A DNA stretch of 64,000 nt from Microvirga tunisiensis (GTDB taxonomy: Bacteria > Pseudomonadota > Alphaproteobacteria > Rhizobiales > Beijerinckiaceae): NCBI RefSeq assembly GCF_009296175.1, contig NZ_VOSK01000004.1, positions 1 through 64,000 on the forward strand. The letters run 5' to 3'. The notes under the pieces are model-generated. The model was not told the DNA's origin, did no database searches, and saw only the letters and a program-made list of their open reading frames with translations. Of the stretch, positions 28,609 through 36,814 are shown piece by piece (the stretch's first letter is position 1; each line of letters begins with the position of its first letter). A program made the translations under genes and the position numbers.

Positions 28609-28624
28609 TGTGCTCACGATCACG
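28609..28624. promoter_or_regulatory. CRP-type box B6 (TGTGCTCACGATCACG)
   Basis: Two mismatches from consensus, but it lies almost exactly midway between two divergent starts: 51 bases from 28557 (minus) and 49 bases from 28674 (plus). Confidence 0.4.
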
Positions 28625-28673
28625 GTTCCCAGCAGAGTCCGGTGGCATGGTCAGTCTCACATGGAGCCCGATC

Positions 28674-28826
28674 ATGTCCCGTCGCATCCTATGCCTCCTC
28701 GCTCTCCTCTTCGTGGCCGACGCCATCGCCGTGAACGGCCGCGCGCCGCGCCCCGTCGTATTGTCGGGCAAGGAGATGCTCGATGTGACCCGGCTCACGC
28801 GTCTGCAGGTTTCGCTCGCCGTTTAA
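28674..28826 (+). CDS. Small exported protein, unknown (50 aa)
   Basis: It begins MSRRILCLLALLFVADAIAV, a signal peptide or membrane anchor, then a short mature part (RPVVLSGKEMLDVTRLTRLQ). A GGAG site lies about 9 bases upstream. It is divergent from the DUF6894 gene and shares box B6. The family is not recognised. Confidence 0.5.
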   Translation: MSRRILCLLALLFVADAIAVNGRAPRPVVLSGKEMLDVTRLTRLQVSLAV

Positions 28827-28840
28827 GCCAGTTTCAACTC

Positions 28841-28856
28841 TGTGGCCGTCGCCACC
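28841..28856. promoter_or_regulatory. CRP-type box B7, degenerate (TGTGGCCGTCGCCACC)
   Basis: Three mismatches from TGTGA-N6-TCACA, but a perfect inner palindrome GTGGC-CGTC-GCCAC and the same 50-base distance to the start at 28907. Confidence 0.35.
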
Positions 28857-28906
28857 GAACCTAGTCCCGATTTCAGCGATCATAGGAACAAACTCCGGAG
28901 GTAGTC

Positions 28907-29041
28907 ATGGTTCTCATCGTCCTGGACCGATCGACCGATCAGCCAGTGATCGTCTCCGTCCCGATCCGGCCTGCCGTTCGGAAGGCAGAGCCCGCAATCG
29001 TCATCCATCCCCGTCAGTTCGCCAGCAGGAGGCCGCAATGA
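28907..29041 (+). CDS. Mini-protein MVLIVLDRSTDQ type (44 aa)
   Basis: It reads MVLIVLDRSTDQPVIVSVPI and continues to RRPQ, sharing the N-terminal pattern of the mini-gene at 27721. A CCGGAGG ribosome site lies 5-6 bases upstream. Its TGA overlaps the ATG of the next tiny frame (ATGA at 29038). Two similar beta-rich mini-proteins under similar boxes suggest a small family. Function unknown. Confidence 0.45.
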   Translation: MVLIVLDRSTDQPVIVSVPIRPAVRKAEPAIVIHPRQFASRRPQ

Positions 29042-29115
29042 AGCGTTCGAGGCTCTCCGCTACGCGGCGCGCACGGCGCTGGACCTTGCAGGAACTGACC
29101 GGAGCTAAGCATTAG
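29038..29115 (+). CDS. Tiny overlapping frame (25 aa)
   Basis: It starts in the ATGA overlap and reads MKRSRLSATRRARRWTLQEL before ending in TGAKH. It is very basic, with a WTxxEL motif. The coupling is suggestive but the length gives little support. Confidence 0.25.
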   Translation: MKRSRLSATRRARRWTLQELTGAKH

Positions 29116-29392
29116 CGGAAATGGCGGAAGAGCCGGAGGTGGGGAGGGTTCAACCCGTCCAGCCTTTCCGCAGGCTTGGCATTGCCGGGGACCGGCACGC
29201 GCAGCACTCGCCTGCCGGATCAGAGGTATTTCGCATTCGATTCAACATACGCCGCTTTCGCCTGAGCGATCCGCTCGCCGGTCGAACGGCGCAGGAATAG
29301 GCCTCTATTCCTGGGCTCCGCCGGGAGCGCGAATCCTACACATAGCTTTCACTCCGTGGTCGGCCTTTGAGACAGAACCCTGTCCTGTCAGG
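29116..29392. other. Non-coding stretch before Crp1
   Basis: No gene is seen. It contains a perfect GACAG-AACC-CTGTC inverted repeat at 29371-29384, about 22 bases before the -35 box of the Crp1 promoter, which could be an operator. Confidence 0.35.
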
Positions 29393-29420
29393 TTGAGAGA
29401 ATCCCTAATTCATATATAAT
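29393..29420 (+). promoter_or_regulatory. Sigma70-type promoter of crp1
   Basis: TTGAGA (29393-29398) and TATAAT (29415-29420) are separated by 16 bases, a near-consensus promoter about 60 bases before the GTG start. Confidence 0.6.
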
Positions 29421-29482
29421 TGCTTGGCTTTCGGCTTGGGTTGCGAGTTCCATTCGCGAGACGATTCTGGGGAGGCACAGCA

Positions 29483-30193
29483 GTGCGTCTCGGTGGAGAA
29501 CAGATCCAAAGGGATTTGCCGTTTTTCTCGGCTCTCTCCGTGAGTTCCTTTTTCTCCGCGCTCGGTCCCGACGCGATCGCACAGATCGCGGCCTTATGTA
29601 CATCCCGAAAGATGCTCGATGGAGAAACGTTGTTTCTCAAGGGCGACCCTGGGGATGCTCTCTACGGGGTAAGGCGGGGGCAGATCGTCATCACGACGAC
29701 GACCGATACAGGCCGGCAGTTCACGCTCAATATCCTTGGGCCTGGCGACATCTTCGGCGAGATCGCCCTTTTGGATGGGCAGCCCAGGAGTGCCGATGCG
29801 GTTGCCTCTGGCAAAGTCGAATTATTCATGATCCGGCGTAGTGATTTTCAGGATCTTCTCAAGCGGCAGCCGGAGATCACGACCAGGATCATCGAGTTGC
29901 TTTGCGAGCGCCTCCGCTTCTCGAGCGAACGGTTGGAAGAGGCATCGCTCCTGTCCCTCAAATCCAGGCTGGCGCGACGCCTGTTGAAGCTTGCCGAGGA
30001 TTTCGGGGAGGAGATCGACATCACGCAGGAAGAGCTCAGCGTTCTTGTCGGAGCCGGACGGGAAACGGTCAATCGGCAGCTACAGAAATGGCGGAAAAGC
30101 GGAGTCGTGGCGCTTGGTCGGGCCCGCGTGAAGATCATCGACACACGGCGCCTGCAGCAGGAAGCCGCCGATCGCGACCGGGGATCGGAATAA
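29483..30193 (+). CDS. Crp/Fnr-family transcriptional regulator (Crp1)
   Basis: A 236-residue regulator counted from GTG 29483, which has GGGGAGG 7-8 bases upstream. An upstream in-frame start at 29420 overlaps the promoter and is rejected. Residues about 20-135 form the cyclic-nucleotide-binding domain with a full phosphate-cassette signature F-G-E93-I-A-L-L-D-G-Q-P-R102-S-A. A dimer helix follows, and residues about 165-225 are the winged helix. The recognition helix G-R193-E194-T-V-N-R198 matches E. coli CRP R-E-T-V-G-R, which reads TGTGA. Sensor cysteines of Fnr are absent. It is the best candidate to bind the boxes in this island. Confidence 0.9.
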   Translation: MRLGGEQIQRDLPFFSALSVSSFFSALGPDAIAQIAALCTSRKMLDGETLFLKGDPGDALYGVRRGQIVITTTTDTGRQFTLNILGPGDIFGEIALLDGQPRSADAVASGKVELFMIRRSDFQDLLKRQPEITTRIIELLCERLRFSSERLEEASLLSLKSRLARRLLKLAEDFGEEIDITQEELSVLVGAGRETVNRQLQKWRKSGVVALGRARVKIIDTRRLQQEAADRDRGSE

Positions 30194-30294
30194 GGCGCCT
30201 TGATTTCCGTCCGGCAACATGAGCGCAGGCCATGACGTCAGTTGCCGCCGATCAGGTTCGGACGTCCGGACAACCGATCCGATGGGACCAAAGG

Positions 30295-30891
30295 TCATTT
30301 ATCGTAAGATGACGTGAGTGATGTGCCGGCCGGATCGAGACTGAGATAAACCCAACCCGTCGTCTCAGCGCTTTCCCGCTTGATATACCTGTAGTTCGTC
30401 CTGAACCACTCCAGCACCTCATCCGACTTGTTGTCCAGGATGAGATCCCCGCGATCCGTGCGGACGGTCAGAACCGCATGGCCTTCGCCGTTCTCGTCGA
30501 TGACGACCGTCATCCGCAGCGCCCGGCGCGGCAGGCCTGCGTCGATCAGCATTCTGCGCTTAAGGAGCTGGTAGTCCTCGCAGTCGCCCAATCCGTCGGT
30601 TGGATATTTCCACAGATCGATGACGCCCCAATGGCTATGATCGGTCACAGGTATCAACGCACGGTTCACGGAGAGATTCACGGAGGAGAGGAGGGCGGCA
30701 AGATCCGCCGTCATCGGGAGGGTTTCCGGTTGCCGGAGATCGACGCTGCATTCTTCCGGGTTTCGATTGCAGAACTCTACCCAGCCTGGGAGGGGCGGAG
30801 CTTCGTCATCTCGAAAGAGATGTGGACCGGCGTTCACGGAACTCATCGCCGACAAGAGCAAAGCCAGAACGATCCAAATCCGTCTTCCCAT
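30295..30891 (-). CDS. LapG-like periplasmic cysteine protease (BTLCP, peptidase C93)
   Basis: A 198-residue exported transglutaminase-like cysteine protease. A signal peptide (MGRRIWIVLALLLSAMSSVN) is followed by the BTLCP core with the catalytic triad visible: Cys104 in GDCEDY, His138 in GHAVL and Asp153 in LILDN. LapG proteins cleave large type I-secreted adhesins from the cell surface under c-di-GMP control. Here a type I exporter lies 1.5-5 kb away, but no LapD-type receptor or giant adhesin is in the window. CRP-type box B8 is 103 bases upstream. Confidence 0.88.
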   Translation of the reverse strand: MGRRIWIVLALLLSAMSSVNAGPHLFRDDEAPPLPGWVEFCNRNPEECSVDLRQPETLPMTADLAALLSSVNLSVNRALIPVTDHSHWGVIDLWKYPTDGLGDCEDYQLLKRRMLIDAGLPRRALRMTVVIDENGEGHAVLTVRTDRGDLILDNKSDEVLEWFRTNYRYIKRESAETTGWVYLSLDPAGTSLTSSYDK

Positions 30892-30994
30892 TTCGGCCTC
30901 CCGCGGGAGATGGTGGCGGTCAGACCGAATGGGAGAATTCCCCTCGGCCTGAACCGCTAATGGGATCAGACTGACTTTTTTCGTACGTTTGTTC

Positions 30995-31010
30995 TGTGCC
31001 TGCGGTCACA
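30995..31010. promoter_or_regulatory. CRP-type box B8 (TGTGCCTGCGGTCACA)
   Basis: One mismatch from consensus, 103 bases upstream of the LapG-like protease start at 30891. There is no other nearby start in the plus direction. Confidence 0.55.
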
Positions 31011-31155
31011 AACTTGAGCTTGAGCAGGATCGATGGCCCGATGCTTATGCCGGCGCGCCCTGTGAAGAGCGGTCCGCGGTTACGTGAATCTGAGGATCGT
31101 CACGGCGGTCAGGACAGACGACGGCCAAGACACGTCGTGAAACTCTCTCTCACGC

Positions 31156-32220
31156 CTACAGATATTTGTCCCGGATATCGATGGATGACTTGACCCCGAC
31201 TTTCGAGAAATGGTCCCGCAGCCAGGCATCTGCCTTCTTGCGGCCGATCGTGTACAGATCGATGAGAAAATCCCAATCAGCGTTCAGTTTCGAGGCTGCT
31301 CCAAGGCGCTGCATGACTTCGTCGGCTTCGACGGCATGCAGGCGCACCTGCCTGATATCGGGTGTCAGGACGCGTCCCTCGTTGACAAGTCCGTTCAGGA
31401 ATTCGACCGCACGCACCTCCCTCATCAGGGACGAGTTGAAGCTGATCTCGTTGATCCGGTTGAGGATCTCGGCAGCCGTCGTCGGAACGGTGGGCCTGCT
31501 GATGGGATTGATTTGAATCACGACGATGTCGGCGGCCTCGCAGTGGTAGATTAACGGGAAGAGAGCTGGGTTTCCCATGTAGCCTCCATCCCAATAATAC
31601 TCCTCGTCGATTTTGACGGCCTGAAAGATGAACGGCAGGCAGGTCGATGCAAGCACGACCTCGGCGCTCATCTCGTGGTTCTCGAAAACCCGGATCTTAC
31701 CCGAGCGAACATTGGTGGCCGAGAGAAACAGCTTGACCTTAGGATTGCGTCGCAAAAGCTCGAAATCGACGACTCGTTCAAGCACGTCGAGAAGCGGATT
31801 ATAGTTGAACGGATTGAGTTCGTACGGCGAGACCACTTGCGTCAGCATGTGAAACAGAAGAAAGATCGGCGATGTCTCCAGACTGCGATTTCCCGTCAGG
31901 CGATCAAGGAAGGAGGGTTGAATGGGACTCAAAAGAGCGGTACGTGAGATCTGTTGCCAAAACTCCCTCAGGGCCTGGCGGGCTCCCCCGCGTCCTCCCT
32001 TGATCAACCCGTAAGCGCAGACGACGGCATTGACCGCTCCTGCGCTCGTGGCGCTGATTCCATCGAAGGCAATGGCGTCCTCTTCCAGCAGGCGGTCGAG
32101 CACGCCCCACGCAAAGGCTCCGTGGGCTCCACCGCCCTGGAGTGCCAGATTGACGGATTTCACCTCCTGCCTCCGCGCAGAACGTCTCCTGCGTGAAAAG
32201 CTGCTCTCAGCCCTGTTCAT
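31156..32220 (-). CDS. Patatin-like phospholipase
   Basis: A 354-residue patatin-fold lipid acyl hydrolase. The oxyanion motif is GGGAHGAF (residues about 29-36), the nucleophile elbow is A-T-S-A-G-A (usual G-x-S-x-G with the first Gly replaced by Ala), and the catalytic Asp is in DGGYMGNP. The N terminus is Arg-rich, with no signal peptide. It probably acts on phospholipids or other lipid esters at the membrane. It lies between the LapG-like protease and the HlyD gene, all minus strand, but with separate upstream regions. Relatives are sometimes linked to secretion or virulence loci. Confidence 0.88.
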   Translation of the reverse strand: MNRAESSFSRRRRSARRQEVKSVNLALQGGGAHGAFAWGVLDRLLEEDAIAFDGISATSAGAVNAVVCAYGLIKGGRGGARQALREFWQQISRTALLSPIQPSFLDRLTGNRSLETSPIFLLFHMLTQVVSPYELNPFNYNPLLDVLERVVDFELLRRNPKVKLFLSATNVRSGKIRVFENHEMSAEVVLASTCLPFIFQAVKIDEEYYWDGGYMGNPALFPLIYHCEAADIVVIQINPISRPTVPTTAAEILNRINEISFNSSLMREVRAVEFLNGLVNEGRVLTPDIRQVRLHAVEADEVMQRLGAASKLNADWDFLIDLYTIGRKKADAWLRDHFSKVGVKSSIDIRDKYL

Positions 32221-32362
32221 GGTCGCCCCCTGGCGTAGGCATCGTCCAGGTCCTGGTCGGGGAGATCTTATATGGCTTCCGTCCTCGGTGACGAGGGTGC
32301 GAACTGGGTAGGAAACTCTGCCGGCGTCCTGCCAAAGAAGTCGCCGAAGTCACAATCTATAA

Positions 32363-32398
32363 CCTGGCGGCCGCGCAGGATCCTGCGCGGCCGCCAGG
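32363..32398. repeat. Perfect 36-base palindrome
   Basis: CCTGGCGGCCGCGCAGGA followed by its exact reverse complement. It lies 25 bases after the HlyD stop (minus strand) and about 140 bases before the patatin start. The minus-strand exit reads TTATAGATT rather than a T run, so it is at best an imperfect terminator. Confidence 0.7.
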
Positions 32399-32422
32399 GC
32401 GTCAGATGAGAGTGTCCCGTCA

Positions 32423-33739
32423 TTATTCGCGGAAGGTGATGGCAAGCTTGTCGGTGAGCGGCTGCGTCAGATAGGTGATGATGCGCCGAGAATCGCCCCG
32501 GATCAGCACTTCGGCGGGAAGCCCCGGTGTCAGTTCCTTCCCCTCCAGCTTGCGCCGTTCTCCCGGAGCGATTGCGATCGTGACGGTAAAATAGGCCTGT
32601 CCGGACTGGTTGCTGACCACCTGATCCGGAGAGACACTGGTGACCAATCCCTCGAGCTCCAGCGGCACGGGGAGTTTGAACGAGCTGATATGGATGGTCG
32701 CCGGCTGGTCGAGATGCACCTGATCCACCTCGTCGGGCCGGATTTTTGCATTCACGATCAGAGGTTCCGCGCTGGGGATGATCGACATAAGCTTCTGGCC
32801 GGGGGCGACAATGCCGCCGACCGTATGAACCATGAGCTCGTGGACCAGTCCCGTCCTTGGTGCACGGATGTCGAGCCGCTGAAGACGGTCCCGGGCGGCC
32901 GCGAGTTGCTCTTCGGTCTCGGCGAGACTTGCCGTAACAGTCTGAAGCTGTCTCAGGACCTCCGACCGCGAATTCTGGGTAAGCTCGGCAATTTTAAACT
33001 GAATCTCCGTGAGCTGCGAGCGGGCGCCTGCAATGCGGGCTTCGATATCGCCCATTTCGCCTTTCAGGCGGCTCACCTCGCGCTCTGTCTGGCGCAGCAC
33101 AGGGCGTCGGATCAGGCCCTTGCTGTCGAGCATTCGCTGGTCGGTAAGCTCGGCCGTCACCTGGACGAGTTCTTCCTTGAGTGCCTTGTATCTCTCCCCG
33201 AACCCGTCAATCTGCCGCTCGACCTGATGTTTGCGCTCCTGGTGCTGAGAGAGCTGGCTCATCCGCGTGAAGCGCCGCTCGTTCATGAAGTTCTCCTCGG
33301 CAGCGAAAGCTGCTCTCAATGCGCTTTCCGCCTGCTTCGAGGGAATTGAAATTGCAGGTCGCGTGATCGACGTGCGGTCCAGGTTCTCGGCCTCGAGGCG
33401 GGCCTTTTGGGCGGTCAGATCGATCAGCTTGCGTTCGAATATGCTCGCATCGGCTGTAACCTTTGCGGCATCGAGCCGGACAACGACTTGCCCTTCCTGC
33501 ACAAGCTCGCCCCCCTTGACGAGGATCGCTCCGATGACACCGCCCTCCAGATGCTGAACGGCCTGGGCACTGGATTGAACCGCAAAAGTACCCGATGTCA
33601 CGACCGCACTGTCGACTTTGGCCGCGACCGCCCAGCCGCCGATCCCGAAGAACACGATGAACGAACTCAAGAGGAACCAGCGCATCAGCCGGCGCATGGA
33701 GGAGGAATTGGCGACGAGGTCAGCTTCGAACTCGGTCAT
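32423..33739 (-). CDS. Type I secretion membrane-fusion protein (HlyD family)
   Basis: A 438-residue periplasmic adaptor. A short cytoplasmic N terminus is followed by a transmembrane segment (residues about 19-40), a lipoyl/barrel-sandwich half (LEGGVIGAILVKGGELVQEG), a long coiled coil (about 130-295) and the matching second half (LDIRAPRTGLVHELMVHTVG, then the beta-barrel). Length and motifs fit the PrtE/LapC class that pairs with PrtD-like exporters. It links the ABC exporter at 33908 to a TolC protein encoded elsewhere. CRP-type box B9 lies 130 bases upstream, in the gap after the exporter gene. Confidence 0.93.
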   Translation of the reverse strand: MTEFEADLVANSSSMRRLMRWFLLSSFIVFFGIGGWAVAAKVDSAVVTSGTFAVQSSAQAVQHLEGGVIGAILVKGGELVQEGQVVVRLDAAKVTADASIFERKLIDLTAQKARLEAENLDRTSITRPAISIPSKQAESALRAAFAAEENFMNERRFTRMSQLSQHQERKHQVERQIDGFGERYKALKEELVQVTAELTDQRMLDSKGLIRRPVLRQTEREVSRLKGEMGDIEARIAGARSQLTEIQFKIAELTQNSRSEVLRQLQTVTASLAETEEQLAAARDRLQRLDIRAPRTGLVHELMVHTVGGIVAPGQKLMSIIPSAEPLIVNAKIRPDEVDQVHLDQPATIHISSFKLPVPLELEGLVTSVSPDQVVSNQSGQAYFTVTIAIAPGERRKLEGKELTPGLPAEVLIRGDSRRIITYLTQPLTDKLAITFRE

Positions 33740-33869
33740 GGCGCACTCCGCTGTGTGGGCTGCCGTCGCCTGCAGGGCGACTGGTTGATCCGTCTTCAGG
33801 CTCTCGCGCAGGTCATGAAAGCCCGACGCTCATTCCTGAAACACGTTGGCACGCTGCGCGACCCGATGC

Positions 33870-33885
33870 TGTGGCCCAGGTCACA
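33870..33885. promoter_or_regulatory. CRP-type box B9 (TGTGGCCCAGGTCACA)
   Basis: One mismatch from consensus, 130 bases upstream of the HlyD start, between the exporter stop at 33908 and the HlyD gene. Confidence 0.5.
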
Positions 33886-33907
33886 GTTCCTAGCTCACAT
33901 GGCCATT

Positions 33908-35830
33908 TCATCGTTGCGCCCGGGTTGCATCCAGGCTGGTGACGGTCGCCGTGGCAGGACTGTCCGTCCGGGCCGAAGGTCCCACACCCAGCACCTCGGG
34001 TTCGGATTGCGTGGACGCCGTGGGATGCAGCTCGGAGATAACCCCACCCGTTGCAGTGACCGGCCCGGGCTGTGTGATCGCTGTTCCGCCTGACTGTGGA
34101 CCCATCATTTGAGATGGCTTGTGCGGCTGCCCGATGCGAGGGAACAACGCGGCGAGAACCTGCTCCTTCGGACCGAACATCTCGGCGCGGCCGCCGCGGA
34201 CCGACAGGATCTTGTTGGCGGCAAAGATCGCGCTCGGCCGATGAGCCACAATGACGACGATCTTCCCTGCCTGGCGCATCTGGTGAATGGCGTCGTTAAG
34301 CGATTGTTCTCCAAGCGGATCGAGGTTGGAATTGGGCTCGTCGAGCACGATGAGGAACGGATTTCCGAACAGGGCGCGGGCGAGACCGATGCGCTGGCGC
34401 TGACCGCCGGATAATGTGGCGCCGCCTTCTCCGACCGGCGTGTCATATCCCAGCGGGAAAGCGAGGATCATGTCGTGCACGCCTGCCAACCGCGCGGCTT
34501 CGATCACCTGTTCGGTGGTTGCATCCTTGCGAAAGCGTGCGATGTTCTCGGCAATCGTGCCATCGAACAGCTCGATGCTCTGGGGAAGGTGGCCGATCGC
34601 ATCGGCGAGAGCGTCCGGCGAGTACTGGCCGATCAAGGCATTGTCGAAGCGAACCTCGCCACGGGCCGTGGGCCAGGCGCCGACCAGGGCGCGGACGAGA
34701 GTGGACTTGCCGCAGCCGCTCGGGCCGATGATCCCAAGGGCGTCGCCTGCCTCGATTTCGAACGATACGCCGGCGACGGTTGCGACTGCCCCACCCGGAG
34801 GAACGATTGCGACGTCCCGCACTGACAGCGCGTGGTGCGGACGCGGCATGCCATGTTGCTGCTGAACTGCCTTCGGAAGCTTGGAGGTGAGGAGCCGCAG
34901 CCGCCGGAGGGCCTGCAATGCGGCTGATGTGTTGCGCCAGTTCCCGATGACCTGATCGATGGGCGTGAGCGCGCGGGCCAGGATCACCGAGCTCGCGATC
35001 ATGGCACCCGGCGACATCTGCGCCTCGATGACGAGATAGGCGCCGAGTGCGAGCATAGCCGATTGCAGGACGTGACGAACCGTTTTGGAAATGGCGCCAA
35101 AGACGCTGGCGTGATCTGCGAGACTGCGTGCATGGGAGATCGAGTTCACGTAGCTGCTGCCCCAACGCTTGCACAGGTCGTCTCCCATGCTCATGGCCGC
35201 GGCCGCCTCGGAGTTGCGCCTTGCATCAAGCAGCAGGGTCATGGTTGCCGAATGCACCTGGTTTGCAGACTTGATCGTCCCTTTGGTGACGTATTCGTTG
35301 ATCAGGCTGAGGATGACGAGAAACAGAGCGCCGGCTCCGGCAGCAAGAAACAGGATCGGATTGATCAGAAGCAGGATCGTGAAATAGATCGGCATCCATG
35401 GGAGATCGAGGAGAGCGGCCGGACCAGGACCCATGAGATAATTGCGAATCGACGCCAGGTCCTGAAGCGGATCATGATTGCGGGCATGCGGTCCGAAATG
35501 GAGCGGCAGCTTCAGCGTTGCCTCGAACAGGGTTGGAGCCAGCCGGTGGTCGAAGGTGATGCCCACACGGGCCATGAGCCTGCCGCGCAGGCCCTCCAAA
35601 AGACCATAGAAGGCATAAAGCAGCAGAGCGAGCAGTGAGAGAGCCACCAATGTCGGGAGGCTCTTGCTCGACAGCACTTTGTTGTAGACCAGCATCATGA
35701 AGATGGGGCCGGTCAGCATCAGGACGTTTCCGAGGCAGCTGATGGCGCTGATGCCGATCAGCGGCTTCCTGAGCGTGCGAAGAGCGTTACGGAGTTGGAC
35801 TTCGGCGCTGTTCCTCATTCCTTGCTTCAT
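33908..35830 (-). CDS. Type I secretion ABC exporter (PrtD family)
   Basis: A 640-residue half-transporter. The transmembrane domain covers residues about 20-300 (MLTGPIFMMLVYNKVLSSKS is the typical PrtD start region) and the ATPase about 325-560, with Walker A GPSGCGKST, signature LSGGQRQRIGLA, Walker B LIVLDEPNSNLD and switch IVAHRPS. There is no N-terminal C39 peptidase or C39-like domain, so the substrate has an uncleaved C-terminal signal. A disordered tail of about 80 residues rich in Pro, Ser and Thr follows the ATPase, longer than usual. The start at 35830 has AAGGA upstream. CRP-type box B10 precedes it. Confidence 0.92.
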   Translation of the reverse strand: MKQGMRNSAEVQLRNALRTLRKPLIGISAISCLGNVLMLTGPIFMMLVYNKVLSSKSLPTLVALSLLALLLYAFYGLLEGLRGRLMARVGITFDHRLAPTLFEATLKLPLHFGPHARNHDPLQDLASIRNYLMGPGPAALLDLPWMPIYFTILLLINPILFLAAGAGALFLVILSLINEYVTKGTIKSANQVHSATMTLLLDARRNSEAAAAMSMGDDLCKRWGSSYVNSISHARSLADHASVFGAISKTVRHVLQSAMLALGAYLVIEAQMSPGAMIASSVILARALTPIDQVIGNWRNTSAALQALRRLRLLTSKLPKAVQQQHGMPRPHHALSVRDVAIVPPGGAVATVAGVSFEIEAGDALGIIGPSGCGKSTLVRALVGAWPTARGEVRFDNALIGQYSPDALADAIGHLPQSIELFDGTIAENIARFRKDATTEQVIEAARLAGVHDMILAFPLGYDTPVGEGGATLSGGQRQRIGLARALFGNPFLIVLDEPNSNLDPLGEQSLNDAIHQMRQAGKIVVIVAHRPSAIFAANKILSVRGGRAEMFGPKEQVLAALFPRIGQPHKPSQMMGPQSGGTAITQPGPVTATGGVISELHPTASTQSEPEVLGVGPSARTDSPATATVTSLDATRAQR

Positions 35831-35937
35831 CGCGAGCGTCCTTGTTGCGAGCCATCCAGGCGAGCCGAAACCGTGCAAGCTAGGTCAGGCCAATTGGCGT
35901 CTGTGTTGCGATCATGGGCGAACTCCCCGCCAAACGC

Positions 35938-35953
35938 TGTGACATGCTTCACA
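35938..35953. promoter_or_regulatory. CRP-type box B10 (TGTGACATGCTTCACA)
   Basis: Perfect TGTGA-N6-TCACA, 107 bases upstream of the exporter start. The remaining gap 35831-36165 has no gene. Confidence 0.65.
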
Positions 35954-36103
35954 ATCTTTCAGTTTGGAGGCTTGGTCCGCGCGGATCGTTCGGTCGGACG
36001 GGCCGGGCGGGCACGGCGAGGCCAGAGAGGAAGAACGCCACCGGCGCTCAGCCGATGATGCCCTGGGAGAGGATCGCCGGTAGGCGGAGAACTCGTAACA
36101 AAG

Positions 36104-36126
36104 AAGGGGGCCCAAGAATGGGGCCC
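36104..36126 (-). terminator. Hairpin after the candidate secreted-protein gene
   Basis: On the minus strand GGGCCC-loop-GGGCCC is followed by a pyrimidine stretch CCTTCTTTG, 40 bases beyond the stop at 36166. The T run is imperfect. Confidence 0.4.
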
Positions 36127-36165
36127 ATCAGAGCACGCAGGAGGATTGTGGCGTTCTCACATCGT

Positions 36166-36714
36166 TCAAGCGAAGTCTGGAAGGTTCATGAATCCGGTCG
36201 ATTGTTCGACCGATGCTGACTGGAAACCGTTCGCATTGACATCGCCGCCGATATCGATGGAGCCGCCGTCGGACGCGTTCAGGAAAACAAGGGTGTTCTG
36301 AATCTGCGTGGTCTGGATCAGGGTATTGAATTCCACATTGAGGTCGTCGATCGCGAAGACGATGATCGGCGGAAAGCCCCCGGCAGGGCCAAGCGTGTCG
36401 GACAGATGACTTAAAAGCACCGCTTCGAACCCGCCGGCATCGTCCCAGGCGGTATCCCAGCCAAGATTCCCGCCGTCATGCGGCTGCACCGAGTCGTCAG
36501 GAGAATCGTCCTGATCTCGCCCGCGATCGCCGTAATCGTTCCTGAGGTGGTGTTCTGGCGGATCGCCCCGGTCTTCATGGATGTCGCTTCGGCCCCCGCG
36601 GGAGCGCACATGAGGTTCATCATCCTGATAGGAGGCGTGGTGGGGGCAGCCGGGATGTCGCTCCGAATTTTCATCCGGTCCATTCCAGCTCTTGTGCCAA
36701 GTGCGATCGGACAT
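36166..36714 (-). CDS. Candidate type I-secreted protein, unknown family (182 aa)
   Basis: There is no signal peptide. Residues 1-80 are very rich in His, Asp, Arg and Pro and probably disordered. Residues 85-182 are ordered (FEAVLLSHLSDTLGPAGGFP, then IQNTLVFLNASDGGSIDIGG), ending in a Gly/Asn/Ser stretch and MNLPDFA. The lack of an N-terminal signal, acidic repeats, and a hydrophobic acidic end next to a PrtD/HlyD pair suggest the exporter's substrate. A strong GAGGAG site precedes the ATG. Box B11 lies 100 bases upstream, shared with the divergent Crp2 gene. Histidine and Asp content could bind metals. No family is recognised. Confidence 0.6.
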   Translation of the reverse strand: MSDRTWHKSWNGPDENSERHPGCPHHASYQDDEPHVRSRGGRSDIHEDRGDPPEHHLRNDYGDRGRDQDDSPDDSVQPHDGGNLGWDTAWDDAGGFEAVLLSHLSDTLGPAGGFPPIIVFAIDDLNVEFNTLIQTTQIQNTLVFLNASDGGSIDIGGDVNANGFQSASVEQSTGFMNLPDFA

Positions 36715-36814
36715 CGGGCTCTCCTCGATTGCGGCCCGATCGGTCGATCATGCTGATTGCCCAGCGAAATCGGGCGCGGAGCGCCAGATGTACCACCCGT
36801 GCCCAGCAGCAGAC

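Noticed and set aside
32339-32354. CRP-like half-site AGTCG-N6-TCACA upstream of the patatin gene
   Set aside because: Three mismatches in one half and no symmetry; it was left out of the box list.
33908-35830. Bacteriocin-type peptidase exporter for the double-glycine peptide at 61617
   Set aside because: The N terminus of this ABC exporter lacks a C39 peptidase domain and it belongs to the PrtD class.
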